DNA of 64,000 nt from positions 496,001-560,000 of the forward strand of contig JAGYIR010000011.1 in NCBI GenBank assembly GCA_018402525.1, in the 5' to 3' direction. This document shows positions 50,501 to 60,621 of the stretch, one piece after another; the stretch's first letter is position 1; each line of letters begins with the position of its first letter. Position numbers and translations under genes: made by a program. This DNA comes from Crocinitomicaceae bacterium. Lineage in GTDB: Bacteria; Bacteroidota; Bacteroidia; Flavobacteriales_D; Crocinitomicaceae. The notes under the pieces are model-generated. The model had not been told where the DNA came from. It did not search any database and saw only the letters and a program-made list of their open reading frames with translations.

Positions 50501-53500
50501 TGCGTTAACGTCTTTTGCATAGTTTGGATCAACGGAAGTCACTTTTTCAGCTAATTCTTGTGCCGAAATTGAATCTAGCGCACGTTGCATTAAGGCTTCT
50601 AATTCTCTCTTGTGTTCTGTGATGAGTTCATCAATTGCTTGTTTTTGAGCAACTAAGGTTTCATCAGCTTGTTTTCGTTTTAGTGCTTTGTCTAATTCAG
50701 CTTCCTTCTTCTCTAAACGCTCCAATTGATCAACGGCCAAATCGATGATAGCCAGGGATTTTTCATAGTTCGTTTGTGAAGAATTTTCGATGGATCTCTT
50801 TTCTTCCAAGTAATTCTGACTTACCTCTTCCAGTAATGCTGATTTGTTTTCTGCTATATCCGTTACAGAAGAAACCTGGTTTTTAGCATTGATGACCTGC
50901 GAGCGTTCTGCAATAATCCCTTCTTGTTGCCCTACCAACTCTTCTAGAAGTTCTTTTTTCGCACGTTCATTTACATCATCAGGTTGTCTTGCGAGTTTCT
51001 TTTCGGAAGAAGTTAATTCCTTTGTTAGCGCTTTCAATAATTGTTCATCCAGCGATTGTTGTTTTCTCAATTTTTCCAATTCGGACAACGCAACATTGGC
51101 TTCTGTCGCTTTCATCTCTTCGCTATAGTCGGGGGCAACTGTAGAAATTAACTCGTCCCTTGTCAAGTTGGTATCGACAGTTGAATTCTGTAACGCCAAT
51201 AATTCCGCATTCAGAGTATTGTTTTCTTGTGTTAGCTCCGATTTATACTCCATCAACGCCGTTTGTTCATTCAACAACGTTTCATCGTTTTGTGAAACAG
51301 ATAACTTTTCTTCCAACTCATTGAATCGTTCACTGATTTCATTGATGCTTTCTTCATTCACAATTCGTTTCTGCCCGATTTTCTTCTCTTCCGAAAGTGA
51401 ATTGTTTTGATTAATGGCACTGATCTTTTCGTTCCTTTCCTCCTGAATAATTGAAATATTAGTTCCAGCAACTGGACTTTGCGAAGCCAACTGCTCGTTA
51501 AAGATTCGATTCTCTGATTCCAATTCTGATTTATACTCCATCAACGCCGTTTGTTCATTCAACAACGTTTCGTCGTTTGGTGAAACAGATAACTTTTCTT
51601 CCAACTCATTGAATCGTTCACTGATTTCATTGATGCTTTCTTCATTCACAATTCGTTTCGCTCCGATTTTCTCTTCTTCCGAAAGTGAATTGTTTTGATT
51701 AATGGCGCTGATCTTTTCGTTCCTTTCCTCCTGAATAATTGAAATATTAGTTCCAGCGACTGGACTTTGCGAAGCCAACTGCTCGTTAAAGATTCGATTC
51801 TCTGATTCCAATTCTGATTTATACTCCATCAACGCCGTTTGTTCATTCAACAACGTTTCATCGTTTGGTGAAACAGATAACTTTTCTTCCAACGCATTGA
51901 ATCGTTCACTGATTTCATTGATGCTTTCCTCATTCACAGTTCGTTTCGCTCCGATTTTCTCTTCTTCCGAAAGTGAATTATTTTGATTAATGGCGCTGAT
52001 CTTTTCGTTCCTTTCCTCCTGAATAATTGAAATATTAGTTCCAGCAACTGGACTTTGCGAAGCCAACTGCTCGTTAAAGATTTGATTCTCTGATTCCAAT
52101 TCTGATTTATACTCCATCAACGCCGTTTGTTCATTCAACAACGTTTCGTCGTTTGGTGAAACAGATAACTTTTCTTCCAACGCATTGAATCGTTCACTGA
52201 TTTCATTAATGCTTTCTTCATTCAACGTTCGTTTCGCTGTAATTTTCTCTTCTTCCGAAAGTGAATTATTTTGATCAATGGCACTGATTTTTTTGTTCCA
52301 CTCATTCTGAATAGCAATGATATCATCTTCAGCACCTGGGTTTCGAACCGCATTCAATTGTTCCATGAAGACATTCTTCTCTGATTCTAGCTGTTTTTTA
52401 AACGCTTCCAATTCATCTTTTTGCGTTAATACATCAATTAAATTATCAGGTGACCCATTGATTTCTTTTTCTATCGCTTTGATTTGGACCGCTACCTCGT
52501 TGATATTCTCACTGCTCGACGCAATTTTGGCCTCTAACCTCTCTTCTTCAGAGAGATTATTGTTATTTGTTATCTGTGTAATTTGTGACTTGTATTCCTT
52601 TTTTACAGTGGCTACATCAATTTTATCGACAGATGCTTCGTTGAGTGAGCGTAGACTGTTATTCAACGCTAAATTTTCCTTTTCTAACCTTGCTTTGTAG
52701 TCAGAAAGTTCTGCCTGCTCACTTAATAAGTCCATCAAATTATCAGGAGAACTATTTATTTCTTGCTTCAGTTTATCCAATCGCTTGTTGATTTCAGAAA
52801 TACTCTTGTTGCCAATCTTGATTTTTTCTTCAAGTTTTTCTGCCTCAGAAAGAGAAGTTTCAGCATTAATTCTAGCCACTTGTTTCTTTTGTTCAGATTG
52901 AATGGTCGCAAAATCTTTCGTCTCAACTGCAGTTACTTCAGCAGTGTTTTCCAATTTCAACTCGGGATTAGCGGATTCGAGAGTTTCGATTTGTTCGGTG
53001 ATTGAATTACCGGCTGTTTCGATTTCTACAGCTTCTACTTCTTTCAATACTTTCGCCACATCTCCTTTCTGATAGGCGACCAGATCGTCATTACTAATTG
53101 CTTTTTTCAATGAAGCAATGGTTTTGTTGAGCGTATTCAACTCATTATTCTTCGAAGCAATGATATTCTTTGTATCGTTCAACACTTCCTTTACCAATTC
53201 CAATTCCGATTTTTTGCTAGCTATTTCAGCTCTAATCTCTTCTGCTTCTTTCTTTTTCGCTTCGATGAGCTGATTTTCAAATTGATTGATTTGCGAATTC
53301 AATTTACTTTCCGACAACTCATACTCCAACTGTTGCTTTTTGAGCGTTTTAATCTTTTCATTGAGCGCAATACTCCCATCAACGAGTTGTTGAATGAATT
53401 TTTCGGGAGATTCATTTCGACTTTTTTTGAGGAGTTCCTTGTTCTTTGTTAACAACGCCAATGCTTCATCTTCCTTCTCTTGCGCAATAAGTGATTTGAA

Positions 53501-55339
53501 TTGGTTTTCTAACACTTCCATTTTGCCTACTCCAGAAACTGGGGGTGCACCTACATTCTTGAGAACATTTTGCTTTGTCTCAACTATACTAGTGATATCC
53601 TCGGTCACTTTTACTAGTTCCTCCTCAATGGATTTGGCTTTAACTAACAAGGCATGTTTTTTAAATGGGTCCGTTGCGTTTTCTGCTTCAATGAGCAATT
53701 CCTTTCTTTCATCACTGAGTTCCTTCAAGCGTTCTGAGCTAGCCAAGACTTCAAGGTCTAGATTTGCTTCCAATTTCTCAATAGTGATGGCCTTCTCCTT
53801 CTCCATTTTCGCCATATCCGACAGTTGCATACCAACCTCATCAACTGTCATGTTGTTGAACCCAATTTCTGCAAGTAGCTTGTCGCGTTCTAATTGCTGA
53901 TCAAGTTGATCTAAATCAAAATTGTCAATATTCACGTCAAGCGATGATTTTTTACGAATTACTTCTGCAATAAGTGCTTCTGCACCTTCTACTCGTTCAT
54001 CAAACAAATTGATAATTGTGACAATTTCTTCACCCTCCACCATCTTATGGACTGCCTTTTGCTTTAAAGGTCTAAATTCGTCCAAATAAGGTAATTCAAC
54101 CAAAAATTTATACACGTCTTCCTTCCCGTCAATGGTGATTTCATAATTGTATTTTCCACCTTTAGGAAAAACGAAAGAGTACTTCCCTTGTTCATTCGAA
54201 ATAATTTTCCCTACCTCGGCACCGTTTGAATTTTGCTTCACGGTAATTTTCATGGTTTCATTGTTGGGGTTGATCTCTGAAATAAAATCACCCATAACAA
54301 TTACCTGTTGAATCGGAACACGTGCCACTCGCACGTTATAGACGTGTAATTTCCCGTTCTCACTTTGTCGCGCTGAAGCAAAGTATGCACTTTTAAATTC
54401 TGAATCCACCACATAGAAAAAATCATCGTCGGGAGAACTGATGGCAAAATCAACATTTTCAGGTTTTCCAAAAACATTGTCGTCAGGGTTATAGCGTGAA
54501 AAGAAAATATCATAACCACCCATCGAATTGTGCCCCTTTGAGCTGAAATATAAAAAGTCACCACTGGGATGCATGTACGGAAAGTCTTCGTCATCCGCAG
54601 AGTTCACCTGTCCTGGTAGAATTTGTGGATCACCCCATGTTCCATCGGGAAGTCTCCGTCGAATGTAAATGTCTAGTCCTGTCGACCCATCCTCGCCATA
54701 ACTCGAATAATAAATTGCTTTTGCTTGCGGAGGGAAATGCACGATGGGAACGTGTCCTAGTTTCTTGTCTAATTTTGACTGAAACTCAGCGGACACGAGA
54801 ATATCTCCTCCAATGGTCTCCATGTTTTTGTACAAGCGAAAGAACTTTTCCTTATCAATCTCCTGCTTTTCAGATACGATAATGTCCGTGAACGTAATCA
54901 GCAACTTCTTACCGTTTTCACACATTTCAATTTCACGCTCTACATTGTACCTTTTGTCTCTGCTACCTCTTTTCTCCATATATTTTCGATAGCTCTTAAT
55001 CGCTTCATCGAATTGGAAATTCAGGTGCAATGCCTTTCCATGAAAATAAAATGCTCTCGGATCGATGGTAGGTTCGGTAATGGCGAAGCTTAAATAACGA
55101 ATGGCCTTTTCCTTCTGAAACGAGTTGTACAACAGACAAGTTCCATACCTAAAGTTGTAGTCTGGATTTTTAGGATGAAGTGAAATTAAGCGTAAATAAA
55201 AGGATGTAGCCTCCACATACTGTTCCTTTTCGAACAATTTAGTGGCGCTTGTATTCAGTTCATCTTCCGACTGCGCATGCGTCAGCGTAAATGCAAAAAT
55301 GAATACACAGACATTGAAAATATGTCTAAAACTTCTCAT
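47555..55339 (-). CDS. Giant exported protein: TPR, PD40 propeller, long coiled coil, two SPOR-like modules
   Basis: 2594 residues. Signal peptide MRSFRHIFNVCVFIFAFTLTHAQ; TPR-like repeats about 25-130; WD40-like PD40 repeats about 190-330 ('AIYYSSYGEDGSTGLDIY', 'FLYFSSKGHNSMGGYDIF'); a carboxypeptidase-regulatory-like beta domain about 350-420. A Glu/Lys/Leu-rich coiled coil of roughly 1600 residues includes four near-identical 96-residue repeats. Near the C-terminus are two SPOR-like modules ('YYRVQIGAFAKPI' and 'FFTVQVGVYNRPI'). TPR plus PD40 proteins in Bacteroidota are often periplasmic parts of gliding or type IX machinery or peptidoglycan-linked. This one may be a long periplasmic or cell-envelope scaffold. 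Confidence 0.85.
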   Translation of the reverse strand: MRSFRHIFNVCVFIFAFTLTHAQSEDELNTSATKLFEKEQYVEATSFYLRLISLHPKNPDYNFRYGTCLLYNSFQKEKAIRYLSFAITEPTIDPRAFYFHGKALHLNFQFDEAIKSYRKYMEKRGSRDKRYNVEREIEMCENGKKLLITFTDIIVSEKQEIDKEKFFRLYKNMETIGGDILVSAEFQSKLDKKLGHVPIVHFPPQAKAIYYSSYGEDGSTGLDIYIRRRLPDGTWGDPQILPGQVNSADDEDFPYMHPSGDFLYFSSKGHNSMGGYDIFFSRYNPDDNVFGKPENVDFAISSPDDDFFYVVDSEFKSAYFASARQSENGKLHVYNVRVARVPIQQVIVMGDFISEINPNNETMKITVKQNSNGAEVGKIISNEQGKYSFVFPKGGKYNYEITIDGKEDVYKFLVELPYLDEFRPLKQKAVHKMVEGEEIVTIINLFDERVEGAEALIAEVIRKKSSLDVNIDNFDLDQLDQQLERDKLLAEIGFNNMTVDEVGMQLSDMAKMEKEKAITIEKLEANLDLEVLASSERLKELSDERKELLIEAENATDPFKKHALLVKAKSIEEELVKVTEDITSIVETKQNVLKNVGAPPVSGVGKMEVLENQFKSLIAQEKEDEALALLTKNKELLKKSRNESPEKFIQQLVDGSIALNEKIKTLKKQQLEYELSESKLNSQINQFENQLIEAKKKEAEEIRAEIASKKSELELVKEVLNDTKNIIASKNNELNTLNKTIASLKKAISNDDLVAYQKGDVAKVLKEVEAVEIETAGNSITEQIETLESANPELKLENTAEVTAVETKDFATIQSEQKKQVARINAETSLSEAEKLEEKIKIGNKSISEINKRLDKLKQEINSSPDNLMDLLSEQAELSDYKARLEKENLALNNSLRSLNEASVDKIDVATVKKEYKSQITQITNNNNLSEEERLEAKIASSSENINEVAVQIKAIEKEINGSPDNLIDVLTQKDELEAFKKQLESEKNVFMEQLNAVRNPGAEDDIIAIQNEWNKKISAIDQNNSLSEEEKITAKRTLNEESINEISERFNALEEKLSVSPNDETLLNEQTALMEYKSELESENQIFNEQLASQSPVAGTNISIIQEERNEKISAINQNNSLSEEEKIGAKRTVNEESINEISERFNALEEKLSVSPNDETLLNEQTALMEYKSELESENRIFNEQLASQSPVAGTNISIIQEERNEKISAINQNNSLSEEEKIGAKRIVNEESINEISERFNELEEKLSVSPNDETLLNEQTALMEYKSELESENRIFNEQLASQSPVAGTNISIIQEERNEKISAINQNNSLSEEKKIGQKRIVNEESINEISERFNELEEKLSVSQNDETLLNEQTALMEYKSELTQENNTLNAELLALQNSTVDTNLTRDELISTVAPDYSEEMKATEANVALSELEKLRKQQSLDEQLLKALTKELTSSEKKLARQPDDVNERAKKELLEELVGQQEGIIAERSQVINAKNQVSSVTDIAENKSALLEEVSQNYLEEKRSIENSSQTNYEKSLAIIDLAVDQLERLEKKEAELDKALKRKQADETLVAQKQAIDELITEHKRELEALMQRALDSISAQELAEKVTSVDPNYAKDVNAIKAENSLTKGNDIAEREVVLQEKLEKAIEAKENLLKRSYSVTVELEKAIFEKALEESKVREENARSTSESTEKPNAIAQVRSNNEQEIENSLTSSPRTKEDLEMNDAILADYEVALKTRIAEVTEEMDSNPSEELSNEKQLLEVELTQVQEKRRQFSVSFGELETTLVSSNNSNERINEIAEEKQDVLAKMNDPEVSTSEKKQLQKTLNSIENEQAEIENEQAELTLEESKKENEELITELNSVESTNSTLAEKTTEVNEAEVANIEAIKKAATTAKSEKEKQHLLQEAEERQSLLNSALKEVVTTQKQIDLEEKESISVTSREELEVQQRKFSIQIGELTTQIVATEKEIASAKKKEIPELETKRQQLINQRSLLEMQLATIEERIAKEEQPLTPVVTAESLEQTISFNEERKVASSENYEPYYEVATKTLETEREIATLEAELSGEQKRVRSLLEMQLANENAAEIQLSVDKIKTIEEKIDRLKIEHTQQKYAAEQLLSENTDEAMKMQNLVIRGVQPIQATLLATSLIAMPSTGFAIDESAPSAYTVENPIPIDVESPSGLYYRVQIGAFAKPIPQDLFSEFTPVSGEKIEGSNIVRYMAGFFNSSTTVTDARSKIRSLGYSDAFIVAYCDGKRINFGEARRLEVQGLCVPMRENELVLEVVTKTAEKLGLPMTGELQAVPEVTYNQSPGAADADPIELKKGLFFTVQVGVYNRPIAAESVFGMEELITLRLPNGQIRYSSGVFNSVDAAKPRRTEALEKGVVGAFITAYYNGERISLSEAQRLLDEKGTTILQSEIEKNTPVVELEKPAKGTRTDSVSVENIATSAEVNTRKIQLVSKERFEEFPRDELNRFNSEANFYYDQTDKRLKSIVYNHEDDLPRLWNFKDVLDTVYLATDELDLADQQVLVVKISSTSIPGDFMDWLNREPYQRAFERGDESIEITLSGIAPNRILAVQELIRTFGISTEVLNAAEVEFEK
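51240..52391 (-). repeat. Four 288-bp tandem repeats inside the giant gene
   Basis: Units begin at 51240, 51528, 51816 and 52104 (exact 288-base period = 96 residues). The nucleotide identity is very high, including synonymous positions. In the protein each unit contains 'NNSLSEEEKI', 'NEESINEISERFN' and 'SPNDETLLNEQTALMEYKSE'. More diverged relatives of the unit continue at 52392 and beyond. This points to recent expansion or gene conversion, and the copy number probably varies among strains. Confidence 0.92.
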
Positions 55340-55385
55340 TTATTTACTCACGTACATCTATTTAACTATCAGTTATGTAGTACGC

Positions 55386-56009
55386 TTATTTCTTAAAAAG
55401 GTTCATTTTACTTTCTTCTCCCTCCAACAATCGCTTCATATTTTTTCGGTGAGCAAAAATAACTGCGGTAGCCAGCACAATACTAAAAGCGATGAGCCAT
55501 GTGGAAGTCTCTTTAAAAAAGAGTATGATTGAAACGGGAAAACTCAACGAAGCCACAATCGCTCCTAAAGAAACGTAATTGGAAATTAAAAAGACGACTA
55601 AAAAAAGCAGTATGCAAATCAGCGCTGCAGACGGATGCACTCCGATGATAACTCCAAGCGAAGTTGCAACCCCCTTTCCACCATTAAAATTGGCAAAAAG
55701 AGGAAATACATGCCCGAAAACAGCAGCCAAAGCGCATACAAGTTTGACTTGAATTAAGTGTTCTGAGGTCCATTCTCCCACATTAAAAATGAACGGAAGC
55801 AATACTGCAGTGGTTCCTTTAAGTACATCTATCGAGAGCACCACAATTCCAGGTTTTTTTCCTAAAACTCTAAACGTATTTGTAGCTCCTGCATTTTTAC
55901 TTCCGTGCTCGCGCACATCGACTCCATACTTTGCTTTTCCTACCCAAACTGCTGTGGGAATTGAACCGAGTAGATAAGCTATTATTCCAAAAATTATATA
56001 ATCAATCAT
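55386..56009 (-). CDS. plsY: Glycerol-3-phosphate acyltransferase PlsY
   Basis: 207 residues with about five membrane helices. The three PlsY motifs are present: 'LLGSIPTAVWVGK', 'EHGSKNAGATNTFRVLGKK' and 'FANFNGGKGVATSLGVI'. It transfers acyl from acyl-phosphate to glycerol 3-phosphate, the first step of phospholipid synthesis, at the inner membrane. The start is directly adjacent to the end of the 1535-residue gene (no intergenic base), so it is in the same operon. Confidence 0.96.
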   Translation of the reverse strand: MIDYIIFGIIAYLLGSIPTAVWVGKAKYGVDVREHGSKNAGATNTFRVLGKKPGIVVLSIDVLKGTTAVLLPFIFNVGEWTSEHLIQVKLVCALAAVFGHVFPLFANFNGGKGVATSLGVIIGVHPSAALICILLFLVVFLISNYVSLGAIVASLSFPVSIILFFKETSTWLIAFSIVLATAVIFAHRKNMKRLLEGEESKMNLFKK

Positions 56010-59000
56010 TTACTCGAAAAGGTTCATAAATTTAGCGATGAATGCACTATTACTTGTAGCCTCATACATGAAATTCTTCTTTTTTCTTTTTTCCTCCTTC
56101 ATCTCAGTCAAAGTGCCATTCAGTTCTTCATCACCTGTTTTAATACGAAGCGTACCATCCTTTTTTTGCATTGAATAATGAAGGAAATAATCACGACCAC
56201 CTGGAATATTAATAAACATGGAAAATAAATCACCTCCTGCGCTCGAATACACTTGTTGAAAAAATGCTCGAAACGGTACATATTTCATCACTGGTTCACC
56301 ATACATACTTACCAAAACGGCCGACTCAACATTTGTGATGAGGCCCTTGTCTTGCGATTTTGAACTGGTATGAGAACTCAGTCTTAATCCTGTAATCGTA
56401 ATTGATTTCCCTAATCCATCTGGTAATTTCTTGGCTGCACCAAGTCGTACGTATTCATCTTTTAACTTATCTGCCTCTTTAACGTCATCCCATTCAATAA
56501 CTGCCTGTTCTAATGTAGTTGAATTAAAGTCCATTGGTTTTAGTCCTTCGATTTCATTGATTCGTTTTGCGACATCCTGCATCATACTTTTATCCAACGG
56601 CATATCAAACCTAGCTGTCACATTCATCGAAGTCTCACCGGTTTCTTGGTTGTAGTTTATGACGCCAACCGTTTCGACTACTACATCGCCATAATCCATT
56701 CCTAGGTTGATGACTCCGTCGCCGTTCATCGAACAACTTCCTGTGTGCAGCGCAATATAATTTCCTTTTTCTCCACGATTGATTAATTTCTCCTGTGAAG
56801 CAATTTGGAACTCTGAAGACCCAGCGTTGTACTGGAGTAAGCCGCTTGACGTCATCACAATAGGATCATCAGGTGAAACCAGAGTGGATAAGAAAGTTGG
56901 ATACAAGGTAATACTGTCAACAACTGGAGAATCTCTCCAAACAATTCCCGCAGAAATTGGGTTACCATCGAGGTCCTTCATTTTATTAGACACTGGAATT
57001 TGGATATTCTTAGGATCAATTTCCGAAGTAAACGCCATCCAGTTGCGTTCAAACTTAGAACACTCGTGGTTGATACGAGTAGCACCTGAAAACAATAGCT
57101 TTGGGCCAGATGCATGGATGGAAACATCACCATAATAATCAAACTCTTTACTAAGTTTGAAGTTATCATTGTCAGCAATTTTTCCGGAAGCTCGTGTTTG
57201 AAACGTTGAATCCAGGCCAATATCGTTCATAACGAAATATGTAACGTTACTATCTCTGTCATAATAGGGATACTTACCCTGAGCTTTATAACTGCGACGT
57301 GCCAAAATTTCAATTTCGGCTTCTTCGAACTTGTGGTATTTCGTAATGTAGTTTGCCTCAATGCGTGAATTCGTGAGCTTATCAAGTTTCGCCTTTTTTC
57401 GAATAGTCAACTGCATACTGTCTGGATAAATTCGAGCATCTGCCACGTCCAAATATTCCACTTTACTGCAGTAGATTGTCTTCTCCTTTAGATCAAATTT
57501 TGCCTTTGGAGCTCTAAATTGGAGCGAGTCCTGTTTTGGGTGTGTGGAATAGAAGTTCGGACCCACTAAATCAACTCCTGTGTTAATAGCGATATCCGAC
57601 TCTGCTTTCTTTTGCATTTCGATACTATAATCATCCATGAACCAAGTGAACACATCCATTTTACACAAATACTGATTCACTGGGAACTCGACAACGGACT
57701 CACCGTCATTCGATTTAAATACCCCCTTTCTTTCGGTAAAAGAAATGTTTGTGTTGACGTTGTCCGTTTTAAATGCCAACGCGTTCTCACTTGGATCAGC
57801 GTCGTCATTTCTAAGGCTAAAACTTGCCGTATCCGATGCTAGATCCATACTTTTAAACTTAAAATGATCCGCAATTACCGTTGCATCTTTAAAGGTCATC
57901 ATTCCATTTCCAGTCATTCCCTCTGGTCGAACGATTGCAGCTCCCTTCATTTTGACCTCGCCGCCAAAGAAATCAATATCTTTCTTAGGAACCGATTGCG
58001 CTCGAAGCATCTTATTCTTGGGAACGTAAGTAATGTATGCTTCTTCAGCGCTTGCTTCTGGAAATTCTATACCTGAGACAATTTTTTTATTGTTAAAACT
58101 AGCATAACCAATGGTCGAATCTGGCAAGAAACTCAAGGCCTTTGAAATGGAAGTAGAGTGGACAAAATTAATGGTTCCTGAACCCTGCAAACCGTTGTGA
58201 GAAAGTAAAATTTTATTCTCGTATTTTGCGTCAGTTCCGTAAAAATCATATCCTCCTTTCGGAGCTTCCATGGAGAATCCAAAAGAGTAATCTGGCATAA
58301 TTTTCAAATCCTCCTTTATCTTTGGAAAGATTCCCGCAGAAGTTAGTTCACCTTTAAAACGAAAAACTTGTTCACTAAACGAGTTTAAACTATCCTTTTC
58401 AAAAGGTTGAATGGTATAATAGAAACGCGTGCTATCATAAACACCACGATAAACATCTTTAGAGTTATAAAAAACCTTAGAAGTACTTGTTGACTTTAGT
58501 TTTGGGTAGGATTCAAAACCTTTTTTATTTCCAGAACGATTTGATGGGTCGTCAATGGCTATTTCCCCAGCTATACCCGAAATACTGCTGATCATGGCGA
58601 TCGATTTTACACCATCCTCCTTGCGCAAAGGACGCACACGAAACAATGACTCATGTGTACTCAACACATCTATGTAATAATCATCGTACACAAATTCTGC
58701 GGCTTTGGTGTTCATCTCCAGTTTTCCTGCATTCACCCATCCGCTAAAGCTAAAGTCACGATTTTGCTTAACTTTCACCTCACTATTTTCTGGAAAAACA
58801 ACCGTGTTCCGCACGGATGATATGACAACCATATCAACGGCTGCAAGATCCAAATCCATCGTAGTCAAATTTAGAATTCCAAATTGCTTTTTAATTCTTC
58901 TTTCTTCGTTTTGGCGCTGATATAGCTCTTGAACAGATTTCAAATAATCACTCTCTTGAATTTGTTCGTCGGAATACCCTCTCAACTCTTTCGGTCTAAA

Positions 59001-60617
59001 ATCACATTTAAAAACAATGTTATCATAATCTCGTTCTCCTGCTTTTGCTCTCACAAACGTGATTAACTTCTCATTTATCTTTACAGTTTTTGCTTCTGAA
59101 TCGTAGCTTATAAATCCCATTGACGACAATTGAAGCAAGGTACCTTTGGCCTGTTCAACTGTTTGCCCCAATGCAGTGGCAGCTGTTCCTTCTGACATAA
59201 AAAACTCATCGAACTTATAGGCGTGTCGATAGATCGCTACCAATGGATGAACCGTAGACATACCCTGCAAGCGGTCATATACTTCCGCATCAAAGTATGA
59301 TTTTGATTCAAATGAAGCTACCTTTTGCTCCTGACTAGTTCCGAAATCGAACGTAAATAATAAGTTATCAGTACCTTCATCCCATGATATTTTCGGCACG
59401 TACACATCTAATTGATGGTAAGAGTCCAAAAATGGTGCATCACCACCACCAACTTTATTCCGCGTGAATTGAATGTTCTTTTTTTCAAAATCATATAAGA
59501 AATCAACACTAGGGTGTGTCAACGAATCATCCAATCCAAAATAGAGGGCTATGTTCGATTTTTGTGCAGTAATTTTTGTAGGCGCTACATAAATTTCTTT
59601 GGCACGAACTGTTACAAACCGTGCACCCTTTTGCTTGTATGTAATTGCTGCAAATTCATCAGAAGTTCCTGCTCCAACAAAACTTGCACCTTGCATTGCG
59701 AATCCACCAGTATAATCAACATTGGGCACAATATCTTTGATAAGTAATTTTTTCTCAAAGGACAAAAACTGTGGATAAATTTTATCTTCTTCTCGATTAA
59801 TTTTAAAGGCACGATCAGATAATAAACCCAAAATTGGCTTTGTAAAATACGGTGTATTCAACTCAACGGTATCAACTGTCAATGTTGAATTTTTCATTGA
59901 TGTCTGGTACCCCCTTAATTTAGCCGATGTTTTTGATGCCTCCAAACCAACTTTTTCCCATGTGATTTTACCGCCTGTACCGCTCCATTTTTTTAGAATT
60001 GGATCATAATCCCCTGAAGTATTTATGACATTCAAGCTGTCTAAGTCCTTCCCTTTATCTGAACTGCTTCTGCCTGCGACGCGACAAACGAGATTGCCCC
60101 CACTAAATTTGATAGATGATTTATCGCTGTATTCGAACGCGTAAGTCCCTCCGATATAATACCATGAAAAATTCGATGCCGTTGCGATGCGTGATTCAGA
60201 GAAAAATCCAGCTGAAAAATCGATAAAATCCTCAAATTTCTTAACGTTTCTATTGTCCAACATTTTATCAACCGAACTGTGCCATGCGTTAAAACTTTCC
60301 TTTGTTTGCTTAGCTTTTACAAATGCAGCAACCGAATAAACATAGTTATATACTTCGGGATAAGGCTTTAACTTTTTAGACTCTATGAGGTTGCAAGTTT
60401 CTACCATCTTAGAAAAATAAAAATCGGTAAAATCCGCTGTCAGTAACAGTGTCGGCAACTCCTTTTTGGAGAAATCACTGAACTCACCTTTTCCATATTC
60501 GCTCAGTGCCTTTTGAAATTCCTTTACGAATTTCTCCTTGTCACTAGAATATGTTTGTCCGATTAATGAAAACGCACAAACAATTGTGACTGCAAGTAGT
60601 ATTATCCCTCTCATCAT
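56010..60617 (-). CDS. Large exported protein of unknown function (1535 residues)
   Basis: Signal peptide MMRGIILLAVTIVCAFSLIGQTYS (the second Met could also be the start). A helical region of about 150 residues is followed by about 1300 residues of predominantly beta sequence with repeated short strands ('FSGGNLVCRV', 'KFDLKEKTIYCSKVEYLDVADARIYPDS', 'LLFSGATRINHECSKF'). The pattern of 'sheet-building' strands recalls OstA/LptD-like or AsmA-like proteins, but there is no clear domain match. Between prmA (4 bases) and plsY (0 bases), so firmly in the core operon. Confidence 0.8.
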   Translation of the reverse strand: MMRGIILLAVTIVCAFSLIGQTYSSDKEKFVKEFQKALSEYGKGEFSDFSKKELPTLLLTADFTDFYFSKMVETCNLIESKKLKPYPEVYNYVYSVAAFVKAKQTKESFNAWHSSVDKMLDNRNVKKFEDFIDFSAGFFSESRIATASNFSWYYIGGTYAFEYSDKSSIKFSGGNLVCRVAGRSSSDKGKDLDSLNVINTSGDYDPILKKWSGTGGKITWEKVGLEASKTSAKLRGYQTSMKNSTLTVDTVELNTPYFTKPILGLLSDRAFKINREEDKIYPQFLSFEKKLLIKDIVPNVDYTGGFAMQGASFVGAGTSDEFAAITYKQKGARFVTVRAKEIYVAPTKITAQKSNIALYFGLDDSLTHPSVDFLYDFEKKNIQFTRNKVGGGDAPFLDSYHQLDVYVPKISWDEGTDNLLFTFDFGTSQEQKVASFESKSYFDAEVYDRLQGMSTVHPLVAIYRHAYKFDEFFMSEGTAATALGQTVEQAKGTLLQLSSMGFISYDSEAKTVKINEKLITFVRAKAGERDYDNIVFKCDFRPKELRGYSDEQIQESDYLKSVQELYQRQNEERRIKKQFGILNLTTMDLDLAAVDMVVISSVRNTVVFPENSEVKVKQNRDFSFSGWVNAGKLEMNTKAAEFVYDDYYIDVLSTHESLFRVRPLRKEDGVKSIAMISSISGIAGEIAIDDPSNRSGNKKGFESYPKLKSTSTSKVFYNSKDVYRGVYDSTRFYYTIQPFEKDSLNSFSEQVFRFKGELTSAGIFPKIKEDLKIMPDYSFGFSMEAPKGGYDFYGTDAKYENKILLSHNGLQGSGTINFVHSTSISKALSFLPDSTIGYASFNNKKIVSGIEFPEASAEEAYITYVPKNKMLRAQSVPKKDIDFFGGEVKMKGAAIVRPEGMTGNGMMTFKDATVIADHFKFKSMDLASDTASFSLRNDDADPSENALAFKTDNVNTNISFTERKGVFKSNDGESVVEFPVNQYLCKMDVFTWFMDDYSIEMQKKAESDIAINTGVDLVGPNFYSTHPKQDSLQFRAPKAKFDLKEKTIYCSKVEYLDVADARIYPDSMQLTIRKKAKLDKLTNSRIEANYITKYHKFEEAEIEILARRSYKAQGKYPYYDRDSNVTYFVMNDIGLDSTFQTRASGKIADNDNFKLSKEFDYYGDVSIHASGPKLLFSGATRINHECSKFERNWMAFTSEIDPKNIQIPVSNKMKDLDGNPISAGIVWRDSPVVDSITLYPTFLSTLVSPDDPIVMTSSGLLQYNAGSSEFQIASQEKLINRGEKGNYIALHTGSCSMNGDGVINLGMDYGDVVVETVGVINYNQETGETSMNVTARFDMPLDKSMMQDVAKRINEIEGLKPMDFNSTTLEQAVIEWDDVKEADKLKDEYVRLGAAKKLPDGLGKSITITGLRLSSHTSSKSQDKGLITNVESAVLVSMYGEPVMKYVPFRAFFQQVYSSAGGDLFSMFINIPGGRDYFLHYSMQKKDGTLRIKTGDEELNGTLTEMKEEKRKKKNFMYEATSNSAFIAKFMNLFE

Positions 60618-60621
60618 TTAA

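Noticed and set aside
49260-54000. Many plus-strand frames of 80-170 residues rich in Ser, Phe and Leu.
   Set aside because: They are antisense shadows of the Glu/Lys-rich coiled-coil gene on the minus strand.
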